Program-made: the position numbers and the translations under genes | The notes under the pieces: generated by a model | The model's database searches: none | The model's input: the letters and a program-made list of their open reading frames with translations, nothing else | Told to the model about the DNA's origin: nothing | Shown here: piece by piece, positions 1 to 7,807 of the stretch | Layout of the letters: every line of letters starts with the position of its first letter | Position numbering within the stretch: the stretch's first letter is position 1 | DNA from: Aeromicrobium sp. | Lineage (GTDB): Bacteria; Actinomycetota; Actinomycetes; Propionibacteriales; Nocardioidaceae | Direction of reading: 5' to 3' | Length of the DNA: 64,000 nucleotides | Assembly (NCBI GenBank): GCA_014377785.1 | Contig: JACMOZ010000038.1 | Coordinates: forward strand, 88,513 to 152,512

Positions 1-834
1 GATCAGTTCGAGCGAAGCGCGGGCACAACCAACGGCCATGCCGGCAACCAGCGGGCGAGTGTTGTCGAACGTCGCCATCGCTCCCGCGAAGCCTTCCTTG
101 GGGTCGACGTCGGGGTTGCCGAGAAGGTTTGACTCGTGGACCCGGCAGTTGTCGAGCACGATGACGGCGGTGTCCGAGGCGCGAATGCCTAGTTTGTGTT
201 CAAGCCGCTCCACCCGGATGCCAGGTGTGTTCTTGGTGACGAGGAATGACTTGATCGCCGCGCGGCCAAGTTTCTTGTCGAGGGTCGCCCAGACGACAAC
301 GGAATCGGCGCGATCACCGGAGGTAACGAAGATCTTTTCGCCGTTGAGGACGTAGTATTCGCCGTCCTTCGTCGCGGTGGTTGTGATGGCACCGGAGTCC
401 GAACCGGTTGAGGATTCGGTGATGGCCATGGCGGCCCAGGTGCCCTTGTAACGTGCGAGTTGATCTTCGGTGGCCACCGAGGCGATCGCCGAGTTGCCCA
501 GTCCCTGGCGCGGCATCGTGAGCAGCAGGCCTACGTCGCCCCAGCACATTTCGATGATGGACAGCAGCGATGACATGTTGGTGCCGTTTTTAACTTTGCC
601 TTCCCGCTCCGAGGAATCGGCGTCATCGCGGCGGACACCGGTAGCACCGGCACCCTGACCCTGACCGGAGTCGCTCATACCGTCCACGAGGGAGGCGAGC
701 ATGTCGAGCTCTTTGGGGTACGTGTGCTCGGCGAGGTCATACTTGCGCGAATTGGCGCGCAGAAAATTGTCGGCAACCTTATTGGCCTGATCGATGAAGC
801 CGCGGAACTTACGGGGAGTTTCGAGATTGATCAT
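1..834 (-). CDS. acyl-CoA dehydrogenase, FadE23-like (3' end outside window)
   Basis: This flavoenzyme family oxidises acyl-CoA to trans-2-enoyl-CoA. The reverse strand is open from an ATG at 834 to the window edge (278 codons), so the ORF track missed it. The translation begins MINLETPRKFRGFIDQ. It holds the middle-domain stretch AITESSTGSDSG and then VLNGEKIFVTSGDRAD, both typical of the acyl-CoA dehydrogenase fold; the C-terminal helical domain is cut off. A GGAGAGG ribosome site sits about 7 nt before the ATG. It lies 20 bp downstream of the FadE24-like gene on the same strand, matching the mycobacterial FadE24-FadE23 pair as I remember it. Family is secure; the FadE23 name and any heteromeric partnership are inference. 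Confidence 0.85.
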   Translation of the reverse strand, partial: MINLETPRKFRGFIDQANKVADNFLRANSRKYDLAEHTYPKELDMLASLVDGMSDSGQGQGAGATGVRRDDADSSEREGKVKNGTNMSSLLSIIEMCWGDVGLLLTMPRQGLGNSAIASVATEDQLARYKGTWAAMAITESSTGSDSGAITTTATKDGEYYVLNGEKIFVTSGDRADSVVVWATLDKKLGRAAIKSFLVTKNTPGIRVERLEHKLGIRASDTAVIVLDNCRVHESNLLGNPDVDPKEGFAGAMATFDNTRPLVAGMAVGCARASLELI

Positions 835-854
835 GGTTATGTCCTCTCCACCCC

Positions 855-2216
855 TCAAACGAGGAGTGTGCCTTCCATGACGCCGACGGCGCGCAGATCG
901 CGGTACCAGCGTTCGACCGGATGTTCCTTGACGAAGCCGTGGCCACCGAGCAACTGGACACCATCGGTGCCGATCTTCATGCCATATTCGGAACTCAACC
1001 GGCGGGCGAGGGCGACTTCGCGGGCGAAGTCAAGTCCTTGCTCCGCGCGCGAAGCGGCTTTGTAGGTGACAAGGCGCATGCCTTCGAGTTCGATCGCCAT
1101 GTTGGCGACCATGAACGCGACGGACTGACGGTGAGCGATCGGTTCGCCGAAGGCGGTGCGCCCCTTGACGTATTCGGCAACGTAGTCGAGGACGGCGCGA
1201 CCCGTGCCGAGCGCGAGCGAAGCCCACGCCAGCCTCGACAGCCGAACACATTCGCGGTAGTCATCCGCCGAACCGTCACCCAGCAGGGCAAGGACGGAAA
1301 CCTTGACATCGTTGAGCACGAGCCTGCTCAACGCCGCGGCGCGCAACCCCATGGAGGGGTCGGACTCGATGGTGACGCCTTCGGTGCTGGACTCGATGAT
1401 GAACAGCGCGGGGCCATTGCCGTCAAGGTCGGCACTGACGATGAAGAGTTCGGCCTCGGCACCGCGGACGACAGCGGTCTTGAGGCCGTTGAGGGTGTAA
1501 CCATCAGCCGTCGTGGTCGCCGTGGTCTCGAGCACAAACGGGTCGAACAAGACCCGGGGCTCGGCGATCGTGAGAGCCGCCGTCGGGATGTCCCCGCTGG
1601 CGAAAGCCGGCAAATAGGTTTCCTGCTGCTCGGCCGATCCCCACAGCGACAGCGCAGTCGCGACTGCGGCCGGCGCGAGGCAGGCAACCGCCTGGCCCAT
1701 GTCGCCTTCGGCGAGGGCTTCGGCAACCAGGACGCCGGTCACTGCGGAACGGTCTTCGGAAAGTCCGCCGAGGGCCTCAGGGATGTTGAGCAAGGTCAGC
1801 CCGAATTCGCTGGTCTGCTCGAGGACTTCCTTGGGAGTGTCGTTGGAAACTTCGGCCGTTCCGGCGCCGGGACGGAGGATCTCCTTGGCGAAGTTGGTGA
1901 TGACCTCCACTATCATCTTCTGATCTTCGGTCGGCGACAAGTCGAAGACGCCCGAATCCTTGGTGCGCGACAGACGGGTCGGTTTGCCCGACGACGTCAC
2001 TCGCTTGAACGTGCGGTTGACCGCACCCGCAGTCTGGAAGCCCGACTTCGCACCGTGATAGACGGCCTTCTCAGTTGTCTTGCGCAAACCGAGTTTGTCG
2101 ATGGCGGGCATACTCGCGATGCGATTGAGCACCTGCAAGCCAATACCCATGGGATCTTTGCGATTCGCCACAAGGAACTCCTGGAAAAGCGTTTGGGCGC
2201 CGAATTGGTCACCCAT
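855..2216 (-). CDS. fadE24: acyl-CoA dehydrogenase, FadE24-like
   Basis: FAD-dependent acyl-CoA dehydrogenase of beta-oxidation, 453 aa from the chosen start. An N-terminal extension of about 100 residues (DKLGLRKTTEKAVYHGAK) precedes the catalytic core, as in mycobacterial FadE24. Core landmarks are LTIAEPRVLFDP, the helix GRTAFGEPIAHRQSVAF, LLGGHGFVKEHPVERWYRD and a C-terminal MEGTLLV. The Glu of EGT sits where the catalytic base of medium-chain enzymes lies. The track starts at a GTG (2243), but TACACT lies exactly 7 nt before the ATG at 2216, the spacing of a leaderless promoter, so I take 2216. It is followed 20 bp later by a second dehydrogenase and probably forms an operon with it. Substrate unknown. 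Confidence 0.88.
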   Translation of the reverse strand: MGDQFGAQTLFQEFLVANRKDPMGIGLQVLNRIASMPAIDKLGLRKTTEKAVYHGAKSGFQTAGAVNRTFKRVTSSGKPTRLSRTKDSGVFDLSPTEDQKMIVEVITNFAKEILRPGAGTAEVSNDTPKEVLEQTSEFGLTLLNIPEALGGLSEDRSAVTGVLVAEALAEGDMGQAVACLAPAAVATALSLWGSAEQQETYLPAFASGDIPTAALTIAEPRVLFDPFVLETTATTTADGYTLNGLKTAVVRGAEAELFIVSADLDGNGPALFIIESSTEGVTIESDPSMGLRAAALSRLVLNDVKVSVLALLGDGSADDYRECVRLSRLAWASLALGTGRAVLDYVAEYVKGRTAFGEPIAHRQSVAFMVANMAIELEGMRLVTYKAASRAEQGLDFAREVALARRLSSEYGMKIGTDGVQLLGGHGFVKEHPVERWYRDLRAVGVMEGTLLV

Positions 2217-2223
2217 TGCCAAA

Positions 2224-2229
2224 AGTGTA
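2224..2229 (-). promoter_or_regulatory. -10 hexamer, leaderless start of fadE24-like gene
   Basis: TACACT on the minus strand, 7 nt before the ATG at 2216. It fits the TANNNT -10 pattern of actinobacterial leaderless transcripts. Confidence 0.5.
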
Positions 2230-2345
2230 ACTCCGAGTTGCACTTTGCTTTGTGTTCGCGCCCTGTGGGTTCTCTCACGTGGGACGGTGCGGCGCCCACG
2301 ATACCGTCCGATAAACTCGCCCGAGTCAGAAACAAGGAGTTTTGA

Positions 2346-2933
2346 GTGTCAGCGTCGCAATCACGTCCCCTGCCCGAAGGCGGCCAACCCCGCCCAATAA
2401 CACGGTGGGGAGCTCCGGTCATGCATCGCGAGCTCAACGACGTCGAGCACTTTGACGACAACCTCGAAACCCTCGTTAAAGACATGGCTGCCACGATGTA
2501 TGCGGCCCAGGGTGTTGGACTTGCCGCCAACCAGGTCGGCGAAGACTTCAAGGTTTTCGTCTTCGATTGCCCCGATGACGACGGCGAACGCGTCACCGGC
2601 GTCGTCTGCAACCCAGTCTTGATCCTGCCCGAAGGCAAGGACCGCGAACTCGACGAGGACGACGAAGGCTGCCTGTCACTCCCCGGTGCGTTCGCGTCGT
2701 GCGCCCGGCCCGATGTCTCGACTGTCAGAGGTACCGATCACACCGGTGCTCCCGTCGAGTTCCATGGCACCGGGCTCCTCGCTCGTTGCCTCCAGCACGA
2801 AACCGACCACCTGTTCGGCATGGTCTTCGGCGACCGCATTCCCGAGCGAGCCCGCAAGAAGCTCTACAAACTGCACAAACAACTCATCGAGGACTACCCC
2901 GACGACTGGCCGGCTTCGATCACTCCGCTTTAG
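2346..2933 (+). CDS. def: peptide deformylase
   Basis: Removes the N-formyl group from nascent proteins; a cytoplasmic metalloprotease-like enzyme. All three family motifs are intact: GVGLAANQVG (residues 56-65), EGCLSLPG (107-114, metal-binding Cys) and QHETDHLFG (about 150, the HEXXH metal and catalytic site). Length (195 aa) is normal for the actinobacterial type. The start is a GTG with AAGGAG about 7 nt upstream. It is transcribed away from the acyl-CoA dehydrogenases, so 2217-2345 is a divergent promoter region. The usual partner fmt is not adjacent. Confidence 0.95.
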   Translation: MSASQSRPLPEGGQPRPITRWGAPVMHRELNDVEHFDDNLETLVKDMAATMYAAQGVGLAANQVGEDFKVFVFDCPDDDGERVTGVVCNPVLILPEGKDRELDEDDEGCLSLPGAFASCARPDVSTVRGTDHTGAPVEFHGTGLLARCLQHETDHLFGMVFGDRIPERARKKLYKLHKQLIEDYPDDWPASITPL

Positions 2934-2952
2934 TGCCAAACGAGGAGCCATC

Positions 2953-3598
2953 ATGCCGAAACTGCGAGTGCACAACCTGTCGCTCTCCGCCGACGGGTAC
3001 GCCGCCGGCCCGAATCAGGGCCTCGATGATCCGCTGGGTGTGGGCGGCCTGCGATTGCACGACTGGGCGTTCGCCACCCGGACGTTCCATCGGGCCTTCG
3101 GCACGGATGAAGGCGAAAAGGGCCTCGATGACGAATTCGCCGCGGAGGGTGACGTCGGCATCGGTGCGACGATCATGGGGCGCAACATGTTCGGCCCGAT
3201 CCGTGGCGACTGGCTTGATGACGAATGGAGGGGCTGGTGGGGTGACGAGCCACTCTTCCACCATCCGGTGTTCGTTCTGACTCATCACCCGCGGGAATCG
3301 ATCTCGATGCAGGGTGGCACCACGTTCCGTTTCGTCACCGACGGCATCCACTCCGCCATCGAGAAGGCGTTCGACGTCGCCGCACCCCACGACGTGCGGG
3401 TCGGCGGCGGGTGCGGCCACCGTCCAGCAGTATCTCCGTGCGGGCCTGATCGACGAGATGCACGTGGTGCTCACGCCCCTCGTGCTCGGCAGCGGTGAGC
3501 GGATCTTCGACGACCTGGACGCCGGCCCCGAGGGTTACGCCTGCGTCGAGCGCCTCCCCTCGGCGTCGGTCGTACACGCGCGTTTCGTCCGCTCCTAA
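2953..3598 (+). pseudogene. DHFR/RibD C-terminal-like reductase, frameshifted
   Basis: Two overlapping frames together encode one dihydrofolate-reductase-like (RibD C-terminal family) protein. The first reads MPKLRVHNLSLSADGYAAGP, through IGATIMGRNMFGP, to DVRVGGG. The second continues AATVQQYLRAGLIDEMHV, then VLTPLVLGSGERIF, to the TAA at 3596-3598. The break is at a G-run near 3403-3411 (GGCGGCGGG); deleting one G restores an intact frame of about 214 codons. Sequence on both sides is well conserved, so this is either a very recent mutation or a sequencing or assembly error. An AGGAG site precedes the ATG, 20 bp after def. The end overlaps the convergent downstream gene by 4 bp. Substrate unknown. 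Confidence 0.8.
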
Positions 3599-3867
3599 CG
3601 CGCGGCTTCGCGTTCCTCGTCAGGACGCCAGTCGTCCACCCGGTTCTTGGCGTCGAGCAAAGACAATCCGGTATTGAGACGAAGCAGTTTGATTGCCTTG
3701 ACCTGCTTCTTGTCGCTGATCAGCGTCGTGATCTCCTCGACTGCGGCTAGTTTCAACCTGGCCACCTGACTTGCCGGGCGGTTCCTGGCGTTTCGCTTCT
3801 CCCACCACGCATAGCCCATGCCGATGGCGAATCCGGCAAATGCGGTCCACAGCCACAGGGGAATCAT
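3595..3867 (-). CDS. membrane-anchored protein with ribosomal L7/L12 C-terminal-like domain
   Basis: A 90-aa protein. Residues 3-20 (LWLWTAFAGFAIGMGYAW) form one hydrophobic helix. Residues about 45-80 contain KKQVKAIKLLRLNTGLSLLD and AKNRVDDW, resembling the L7/L12 C-terminal fold in which a VIK..R..TGLGLKEAK-like helix contacts translation factors. Similar small membrane-plus-L7/L12 proteins occur in Actinobacteria with no known function. TAGACT lies 6 nt before the ATG, so it is probably leaderless. The last 4 bp overlap the convergent reductase gene. The domain call is by eye. Confidence 0.7.
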   Translation of the reverse strand: MIPLWLWTAFAGFAIGMGYAWWEKRNARNRPASQVARLKLAAVEEITTLISDKKQVKAIKLLRLNTGLSLLDAKNRVDDWRPDEEREAAR

Positions 3868-3873
3868 GGCTCG

Positions 3874-3879
3874 AGTCTA
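3874..3879 (-). promoter_or_regulatory. -10 hexamer, leaderless start of L7/L12-like gene
   Basis: TAGACT on the minus strand, 6 nt before the ATG at 3867. Confidence 0.5.
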
Positions 3880-3889
3880 GACGGGGCTA

Positions 3890-4690
3890 TTACGCGCGAA
3901 GTTCCCAACAGGCGACAGCCACCGAAGCTGCGACGTTGAGTGAGTCGATCTCCGGCGCCATCGGGATCTTGACCCTGAAGTCGGCGCCCGCTGCCCAGCG
4001 TTCGGTCAGGCCGTGACCCTCCGAACCGACGATCAACGCAAGTTTGGCGACGTCTTTCGGGACTTCGTCCAGCGGCATCGAGTCGTCGGACAACGTCATC
4101 GCATACGTCGTGAAACCGGCGGCCTTCAGCAGCTCGGGAGCACCGTACCAATCCGCGATCCGCGCATACGGCAACCAGAACACCGAACCCATCGACACCT
4201 TGATTGCGCGACGATAAAGCGGGTCCGCGCAGCGTGGCGAGAGAAGTATGGCGTCGAAGCCGAGGGCAGCAACGCTGCGGAAGATGGCACCGACATTGGT
4301 GTGGTCCATCAGGTCCTCGACCAGAACGATCCGTTTGGCGCCGGCGAGGATTGTTGCGGGTTCGGGAAGTTCGGGGCGCTCAAGCGAGGCGAGCGCACCG
4401 CGATGGACATGGAAGCCGGTCAGCGATTCGATCGCTGCGTCGTTGAGGACAAAGCATGGAGCCTCGCTGACTTCGAGTACGTCGGCGAGGGTTTCCACCC
4501 AGCGTGGCGACATGAGGAACGAACGGGGCGTGTTGCCCGACTCGATCGCGCGCCGGATCACCTTCTCCCCCTCAGCCAGGAAGATGCCCCGCTCGGTCTC
4601 GAGGAGTTTGCGCAGGTGCACATCGCGCAGATCGACGTAATCGCGCAGTCTCTGATCCTGCGCGTCGGACACTTCAAAGATCTTGGCCAC
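3890..4690 (-). CDS. SpoU-family RNA 2'-O-methyltransferase
   Basis: Transfers methyl from S-adenosylmethionine to the 2'-OH of a nucleotide in rRNA or tRNA. The protein (266 aa) has an N-terminal substrate-binding region with GIFLAEGEKVIRRA, then a knotted SPOUT domain with all three motifs: DHTNVGAIFRSVAALG (the N and R of motif 1), IVGSEGHGL (motif 2) and IPMAPEIDSLNVAASVAVA (motif 3). The GTG start has TAGGCT exactly 6 nt upstream, hence leaderless. It is divergent from the PEBP gene with only 17 bp between start codons. The target nucleotide cannot be read from the sequence. Confidence 0.9.
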   Translation of the reverse strand: MAKIFEVSDAQDQRLRDYVDLRDVHLRKLLETERGIFLAEGEKVIRRAIESGNTPRSFLMSPRWVETLADVLEVSEAPCFVLNDAAIESLTGFHVHRGALASLERPELPEPATILAGAKRIVLVEDLMDHTNVGAIFRSVAALGFDAILLSPRCADPLYRRAIKVSMGSVFWLPYARIADWYGAPELLKAAGFTTYAMTLSDDSMPLDEVPKDVAKLALIVGSEGHGLTERWAAGADFRVKIPMAPEIDSLNVAASVAVACWELRA

Positions 4691-4695
4691 CGGGT

Positions 4696-4702
4696 TAGCC
4701 TA
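4696..4702. promoter_or_regulatory. shared divergent -10 hexamers (SpoU methyltransferase / PEBP)
   Basis: The heptamer TAGCCTA contains TAGCCT on the plus strand (6 nt before the ATG at 4708) and TAGGCT on the minus strand (6 nt before the GTG at 4690). Both fit TANNNT, so two leaderless promoters overlap almost completely. Confidence 0.55.
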
Positions 4703-4707
4703 AAGCC

Positions 4708-5235
4708 ATGAGCCTCGATCGCCCCGTGTCCCCCGATCCCTACGACCTGCTTCCGGCCGTTGACTCGTTCGCTGTGACCAGCGAGGACGTTGTCGATGGT
4801 CAGCCGGTCAAGCACGAACAAGTCAACGAGTTCGGCGACACCTCGCCGCAATTATCGTGGTCAGGCGCACCCGAAGGCACCAAGAGTTTTGTCATCACGT
4901 GCTTTGACCCCGACGCTCCCATCGTCTCCGGCTTCTGGCACTGGGTGCTGGTCGATGTGCCCGCCGACGTGACATCGCTGGCGGTCGGTGCGGGCAGAGT
5001 AGGTGGCGAACTTCCCGGCAACGCCTTCCACGTACGCAATGACGGCGGCGGACTCGGCTACATGGGCTGCGCACCGCCGGCCAACGACCAGGTGCACCGC
5101 TATTTTTACGTCGTGCACGCCGTCGGAGCAGAGTCGTTGGGCGTCGATGCGGCCGCGAGCCCGGCCGTCGTCGGTTTCAACCTGGCCTTCAAGACACTGG
5201 GCCGCGCCATCATCCGCGGTACCTACCAACACTGA
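4708..5235 (+). CDS. YbhB/YbcL-family PEBP protein
   Basis: Phosphatidylethanolamine-binding / Raf-kinase-inhibitor-like family, 175 aa, cytoplasmic (no signal peptide seen). Family marks are TSPQLSWSGAPEGTKSF (residues about 46-62), the ligand-pocket motif DPDAP with the following FWHWVLVDVPA, and VHRYFYVVHAV near residue 130 (the second conserved segment). Bacterial members have no agreed function. The ATG at 4708 is set by TAGCCT 6 nt upstream. It converges on the SPFH gene, with a palindromic element between the two stop codons. Confidence 0.9.
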   Translation: MSLDRPVSPDPYDLLPAVDSFAVTSEDVVDGQPVKHEQVNEFGDTSPQLSWSGAPEGTKSFVITCFDPDAPIVSGFWHWVLVDVPADVTSLAVGAGRVGGELPGNAFHVRNDGGGLGYMGCAPPANDQVHRYFYVVHAVGAESLGVDAAASPAVVGFNLAFKTLGRAIIRGTYQH

Positions 5236-5257
5236 CCCGGCGCCCGCGCCGACATAC

Positions 5258-5321
5258 CCGAGATTTGTGCGCTGACGGCCGTTTCAGCAAGGAATATTGG
5301 CCGTATGAGCACAAATCTGGG
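5258..5321. repeat. 64-bp palindromic element, copy 1
   Basis: Arms at 5261-5280 and 5299-5318 match in 17 of 20 positions (AGATTTGTGCGCTGACGGCC against the complement of the right arm), with an 18-nt loop. It lies between the convergent PEBP and SPFH stop codons. A second, better-conserved copy is at 21385-21448. Confidence 0.8.
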
Positions 5322-5328
5322 GGCTGGG

Positions 5329-6420
5329 TCAGTTCGCGGGCGGCTCGTCGGGCTCCGGCAACCTGGGAGCCGAGCCACCAACGGCGGTCGATGCATCCTT
5401 GGCCGCTTCCAGTGCGGCTTCGACGGCCTTCTGGGTCGCCGACTCATCGGGTGCATCGTCGACGACCGGCGCATCCATCTCGACGCGCTTCTTGCTGCCG
5501 CCGCCATCGAGTGGGATCTTGCCGATAGTTCCGCCGATGCTTTCCATGGCCTTCGTCAGCTCGGCCGGAATGATCCACATGGTGCTGCCTTCGCCCTCGG
5601 CGATACGGGGCAGCATCTGGAGGTACTGGTAGGCCAACAACTTCTGGTCCGGGTTGCCTTCGTGGATGGCCTGGAACACGGTCAGGATGGCTTGTCCCTC
5701 ACCCTGGGCACGCAGGATCGCGGCCTGGCGGTCGGCCTGCGCACGGAGGATCGCAGCCTGACGCTCACCCTCGGCGGTCAGGATCGACGACTGCTTCTGG
5801 CCTTCGGCCCGCAGGATCGACGACTGGCGTTCACCTTCGGCGGTCAGGATGACTGCACGCTTGTCACGGTCGGCCCGCATCTGCTTTTCCATCGCGTCCT
5901 TGATGGACGGCGGCGGGTCGATGCCCTTGAGCTCGACACGGTTGACGCGAATGCCCCATTTGCCGGTCGCACCATCGAGTTCGCCGCGGAGAGCATTGTT
6001 GATCTGGTCTCGGCTCGTCAGCGCGTGCTCAAGGGTCATACCGCCGATGATGTTGCGGAGCGTGGTCATCGTGAGTTGTTCGATGGCCTGGATGTAGTTG
6101 GCGATCTCGTAAGTTGCTGCGACCGGGTCGGTCACCTGGAAATAGATGACAGTATCGATCGAGACGACCAGGTTGTCCTCGGTAATGACCGGCTGAGGCG
6201 GGAACGACACCACCTGTTCGCGCAGATCGATCATGTAGCGGACTTTGTCCACAAATGGCATCACGATGTTCAGGCCCGCCGGCAGCGTTGCACGGTATTT
6301 GCCAAATCGTTCGACGATCCCGGTGCGTGCCTGCGGCACGATCTTGACCGTCATGCTGATGACCACGATCGCGAGAAGCGCGAGCAGGACCAAAAACACA
6401 GTTAGCGCGGATGCAATCAT
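5329..6420 (-). CDS. SPFH/band-7 membrane protein (stomatin/paraslipin type)
   Basis: A 363-aa protein with one N-terminal membrane helix (TVFLVLLALLAIVVISMTV), then an SPFH domain starting IVPQARTGIVERFGKY, with ALTSRDQINNALRGELD near its end. Residues about 180-240 carry five 11-residue repeats of the type ILTAEGERQSS, a predicted right-handed coiled coil used for oligomerisation in this family. The tail is acidic and proline-rich. SPFH proteins scaffold membrane microdomains and often work with NfeD partners. The ATG overlaps the nfeD stop (ATGA), so the two are translationally coupled. Confidence 0.9.
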   Translation of the reverse strand: MIASALTVFLVLLALLAIVVISMTVKIVPQARTGIVERFGKYRATLPAGLNIVMPFVDKVRYMIDLREQVVSFPPQPVITEDNLVVSIDTVIYFQVTDPVAATYEIANYIQAIEQLTMTTLRNIIGGMTLEHALTSRDQINNALRGELDGATGKWGIRVNRVELKGIDPPPSIKDAMEKQMRADRDKRAVILTAEGERQSSILRAEGQKQSSILTAEGERQAAILRAQADRQAAILRAQGEGQAILTVFQAIHEGNPDQKLLAYQYLQMLPRIAEGEGSTMWIIPAELTKAMESIGGTIGKIPLDGGGSKKRVEMDAPVVDDAPDESATQKAVEAALEAAKDASTAVGGSAPRLPEPDEPPAN

Positions 6421-6881
6421 GGCATTGCCTTCCTGGTGACGACGGCAGTTGCGCCGTCGATGTGCATGACAAGCACGTCCGTGCCTGCTTCAAAACTTTC
6501 CGATTTGGACTCGGTGCGCGCCGACCAGATTTCGCTGGCGAGCTGGATCCGGCCGCCCTGCCAATCGACGCGTTCGACGACCTCGCCGGTATGGCCGACG
6601 AGGGCCTGGTGTCCCTGAGTGAGTGTTGGGCCGTCGTGGAGCCTAGCAACGATCGAGGGCCGCGCGAAGAACAGCAGACCGAGAGAGACAACGGCGAAGA
6701 TGAGAACCGCGAGCCACAACGGCCCGCCGAATCCGGCGATGAGGGCGGCAGCCAGGGCGCCGAGGGCGAACATCAGCAACACCAGGTCCATGCTCATCAA
6801 TTCAATGATCGACAAGACGACGGCACCACCGACCCACGCGACCCATTGGTGGTCGGCGATCCAATTGCCCAGTTCATTCAT
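6417..6881 (-). CDS. NfeD-family membrane protein
   Basis: A 154-aa partner of SPFH proteins. Several hydrophobic segments (WVAWVGGAVVLSIIELMSMD, LVLLMFALGALAAALIAGF, LAVLIFAVVSLGLLFFARP) are followed by a C-terminal OB-fold-like region containing LVGHTGEVVERVDWQGGRIQ. The track start at 6974 is rejected: the ATG at 6881 has a GCGGAG ribosome site about 7 nt upstream, and the extra N-terminus is not hydrophobic. The stop overlaps the downstream SPFH start by 4 bp. It probably forms a three-gene operon with the ABC ATPase upstream (35-bp gap). Confidence 0.88.
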   Translation of the reverse strand: MNELGNWIADHQWVAWVGGAVVLSIIELMSMDLVLLMFALGALAAALIAGFGGPLWLAVLIFAVVSLGLLFFARPSIVARLHDGPTLTQGHQALVGHTGEVVERVDWQGGRIQLASEIWSARTESKSESFEAGTDVLVMHIDGATAVVTRKAMP

Positions 6882-6915
6882 GCTGTTTCTCCGCTCCCCG
6901 TCGGTTGTGCGGGAA

Positions 6916-7728
6916 TCATGGTGCACCCGATGCGCGATGACCGTATGCCGCGCGACGTGCCGTGTAGCGGCCATCGGTTTCAGTCAAATCTAGCCGCATG
7001 CCGAAGGCACCGCCCAGATTGGTTGCCGTCAGCGTCGTCGAAATCGGTCCCGATGCCACAATTCGGCCGTCGCTCATGATCAGCACGTGGGTGAATCCCA
7101 GCGGGATCTCCTCGACGTGATGGGACACCATGACCAGCACTGGCGCTTGTTCGGCGCCGGCGAGCATTTCCAGGCTGAGCAGCAAATCTTCACGCGCACC
7201 GAGGTCGAGTCCCCCACCGGGTTCGTCGAGGAGCAGCAGTTCGGGGTCGGTCATCAATGCGCGGGCAATGAGGACACGTTTGCGTTCGCCCTCGCTCAAC
7301 GTGCCGAACGTGCGATCGGCCAGGGAAGCGATGCGCAGTTCGCCCATAATTTGGTCAGCACGAGAAAAATCTTCGGCATCATACTTTTCGTTCCAGCGGC
7401 CGAGGACGGCGTAGGCGGCCGAGACGACCGCGTCTCGCACGGATTCACCCGGCGGGATGCCGTCGGCGACCGCGGTGCTCGTATGGCCGATGCGCGTGCG
7501 CAAATCGAAGACGTCGACACGCCCGAGGCGTTCGCCCAGAATGCGGACCTTGCCGGAGCTGGGGTGCATGGCCGCGCCGACGATCTGCAGAAGAGTGGTT
7601 TTGCCGGCGCCGTTGGGGCCGAGAATGACCCATCGTTCGCCCGGATTGACTGTCCAGTTGACCCGATCGAGGAGAATTTTGCCCGGACGTACGACGCTTA
7701 CGTTTTTGAGGTCGATCGCTGTCCGCAT
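6916..7728 (-). CDS. ABC transporter ATP-binding protein
   Basis: A 270-aa nucleotide-binding domain: Walker A GPNGAGKTT (about residue 37), signature LSEGERKR, Walker B LLLLDEP and switch His in MVSHHVEEIP. The signature LSEGE in place of LSGGQ resembles the ATPase clade annotated as YlmA/ModF-like in Actinobacteria. No permease is adjacent; it lies upstream of nfeD and the SPFH gene on the same strand. The ATG has GGGAGG 5 nt upstream. Cargo unknown; it could also be a non-transport ATPase. Confidence 0.88.
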   Translation of the reverse strand: MRTAIDLKNVSVVRPGKILLDRVNWTVNPGERWVILGPNGAGKTTLLQIVGAAMHPSSGKVRILGERLGRVDVFDLRTRIGHTSTAVADGIPPGESVRDAVVSAAYAVLGRWNEKYDAEDFSRADQIMGELRIASLADRTFGTLSEGERKRVLIARALMTDPELLLLDEPGGGLDLGAREDLLLSLEMLAGAEQAPVLVMVSHHVEEIPLGFTHVLIMSDGRIVASGPISTTLTATNLGGAFGMRLDLTETDGRYTARRAAYGHRASGAP

Positions 7729-7794
7729 ACACCCTCCCGTGAGTAGTCCAACCGTTCAGAGCAAACCTATCGCGAGCCCGTCACCGACGAGCGA

Positions 7795-7800
7795 TAGCCT
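7795..7800 (+). promoter_or_regulatory. -10 hexamer, leaderless start of serB
   Basis: TAGCCT, 7 nt before the ATG at 7808. It favours that ATG over the in-frame GTG at 7802. Confidence 0.5.
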
Positions 7801-7807
7801 CGTGTCG

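Noticed and set aside
921-2345. 474-aa plus-strand ORF
   Set aside because: Antisense shadow of the FadE24-like gene.
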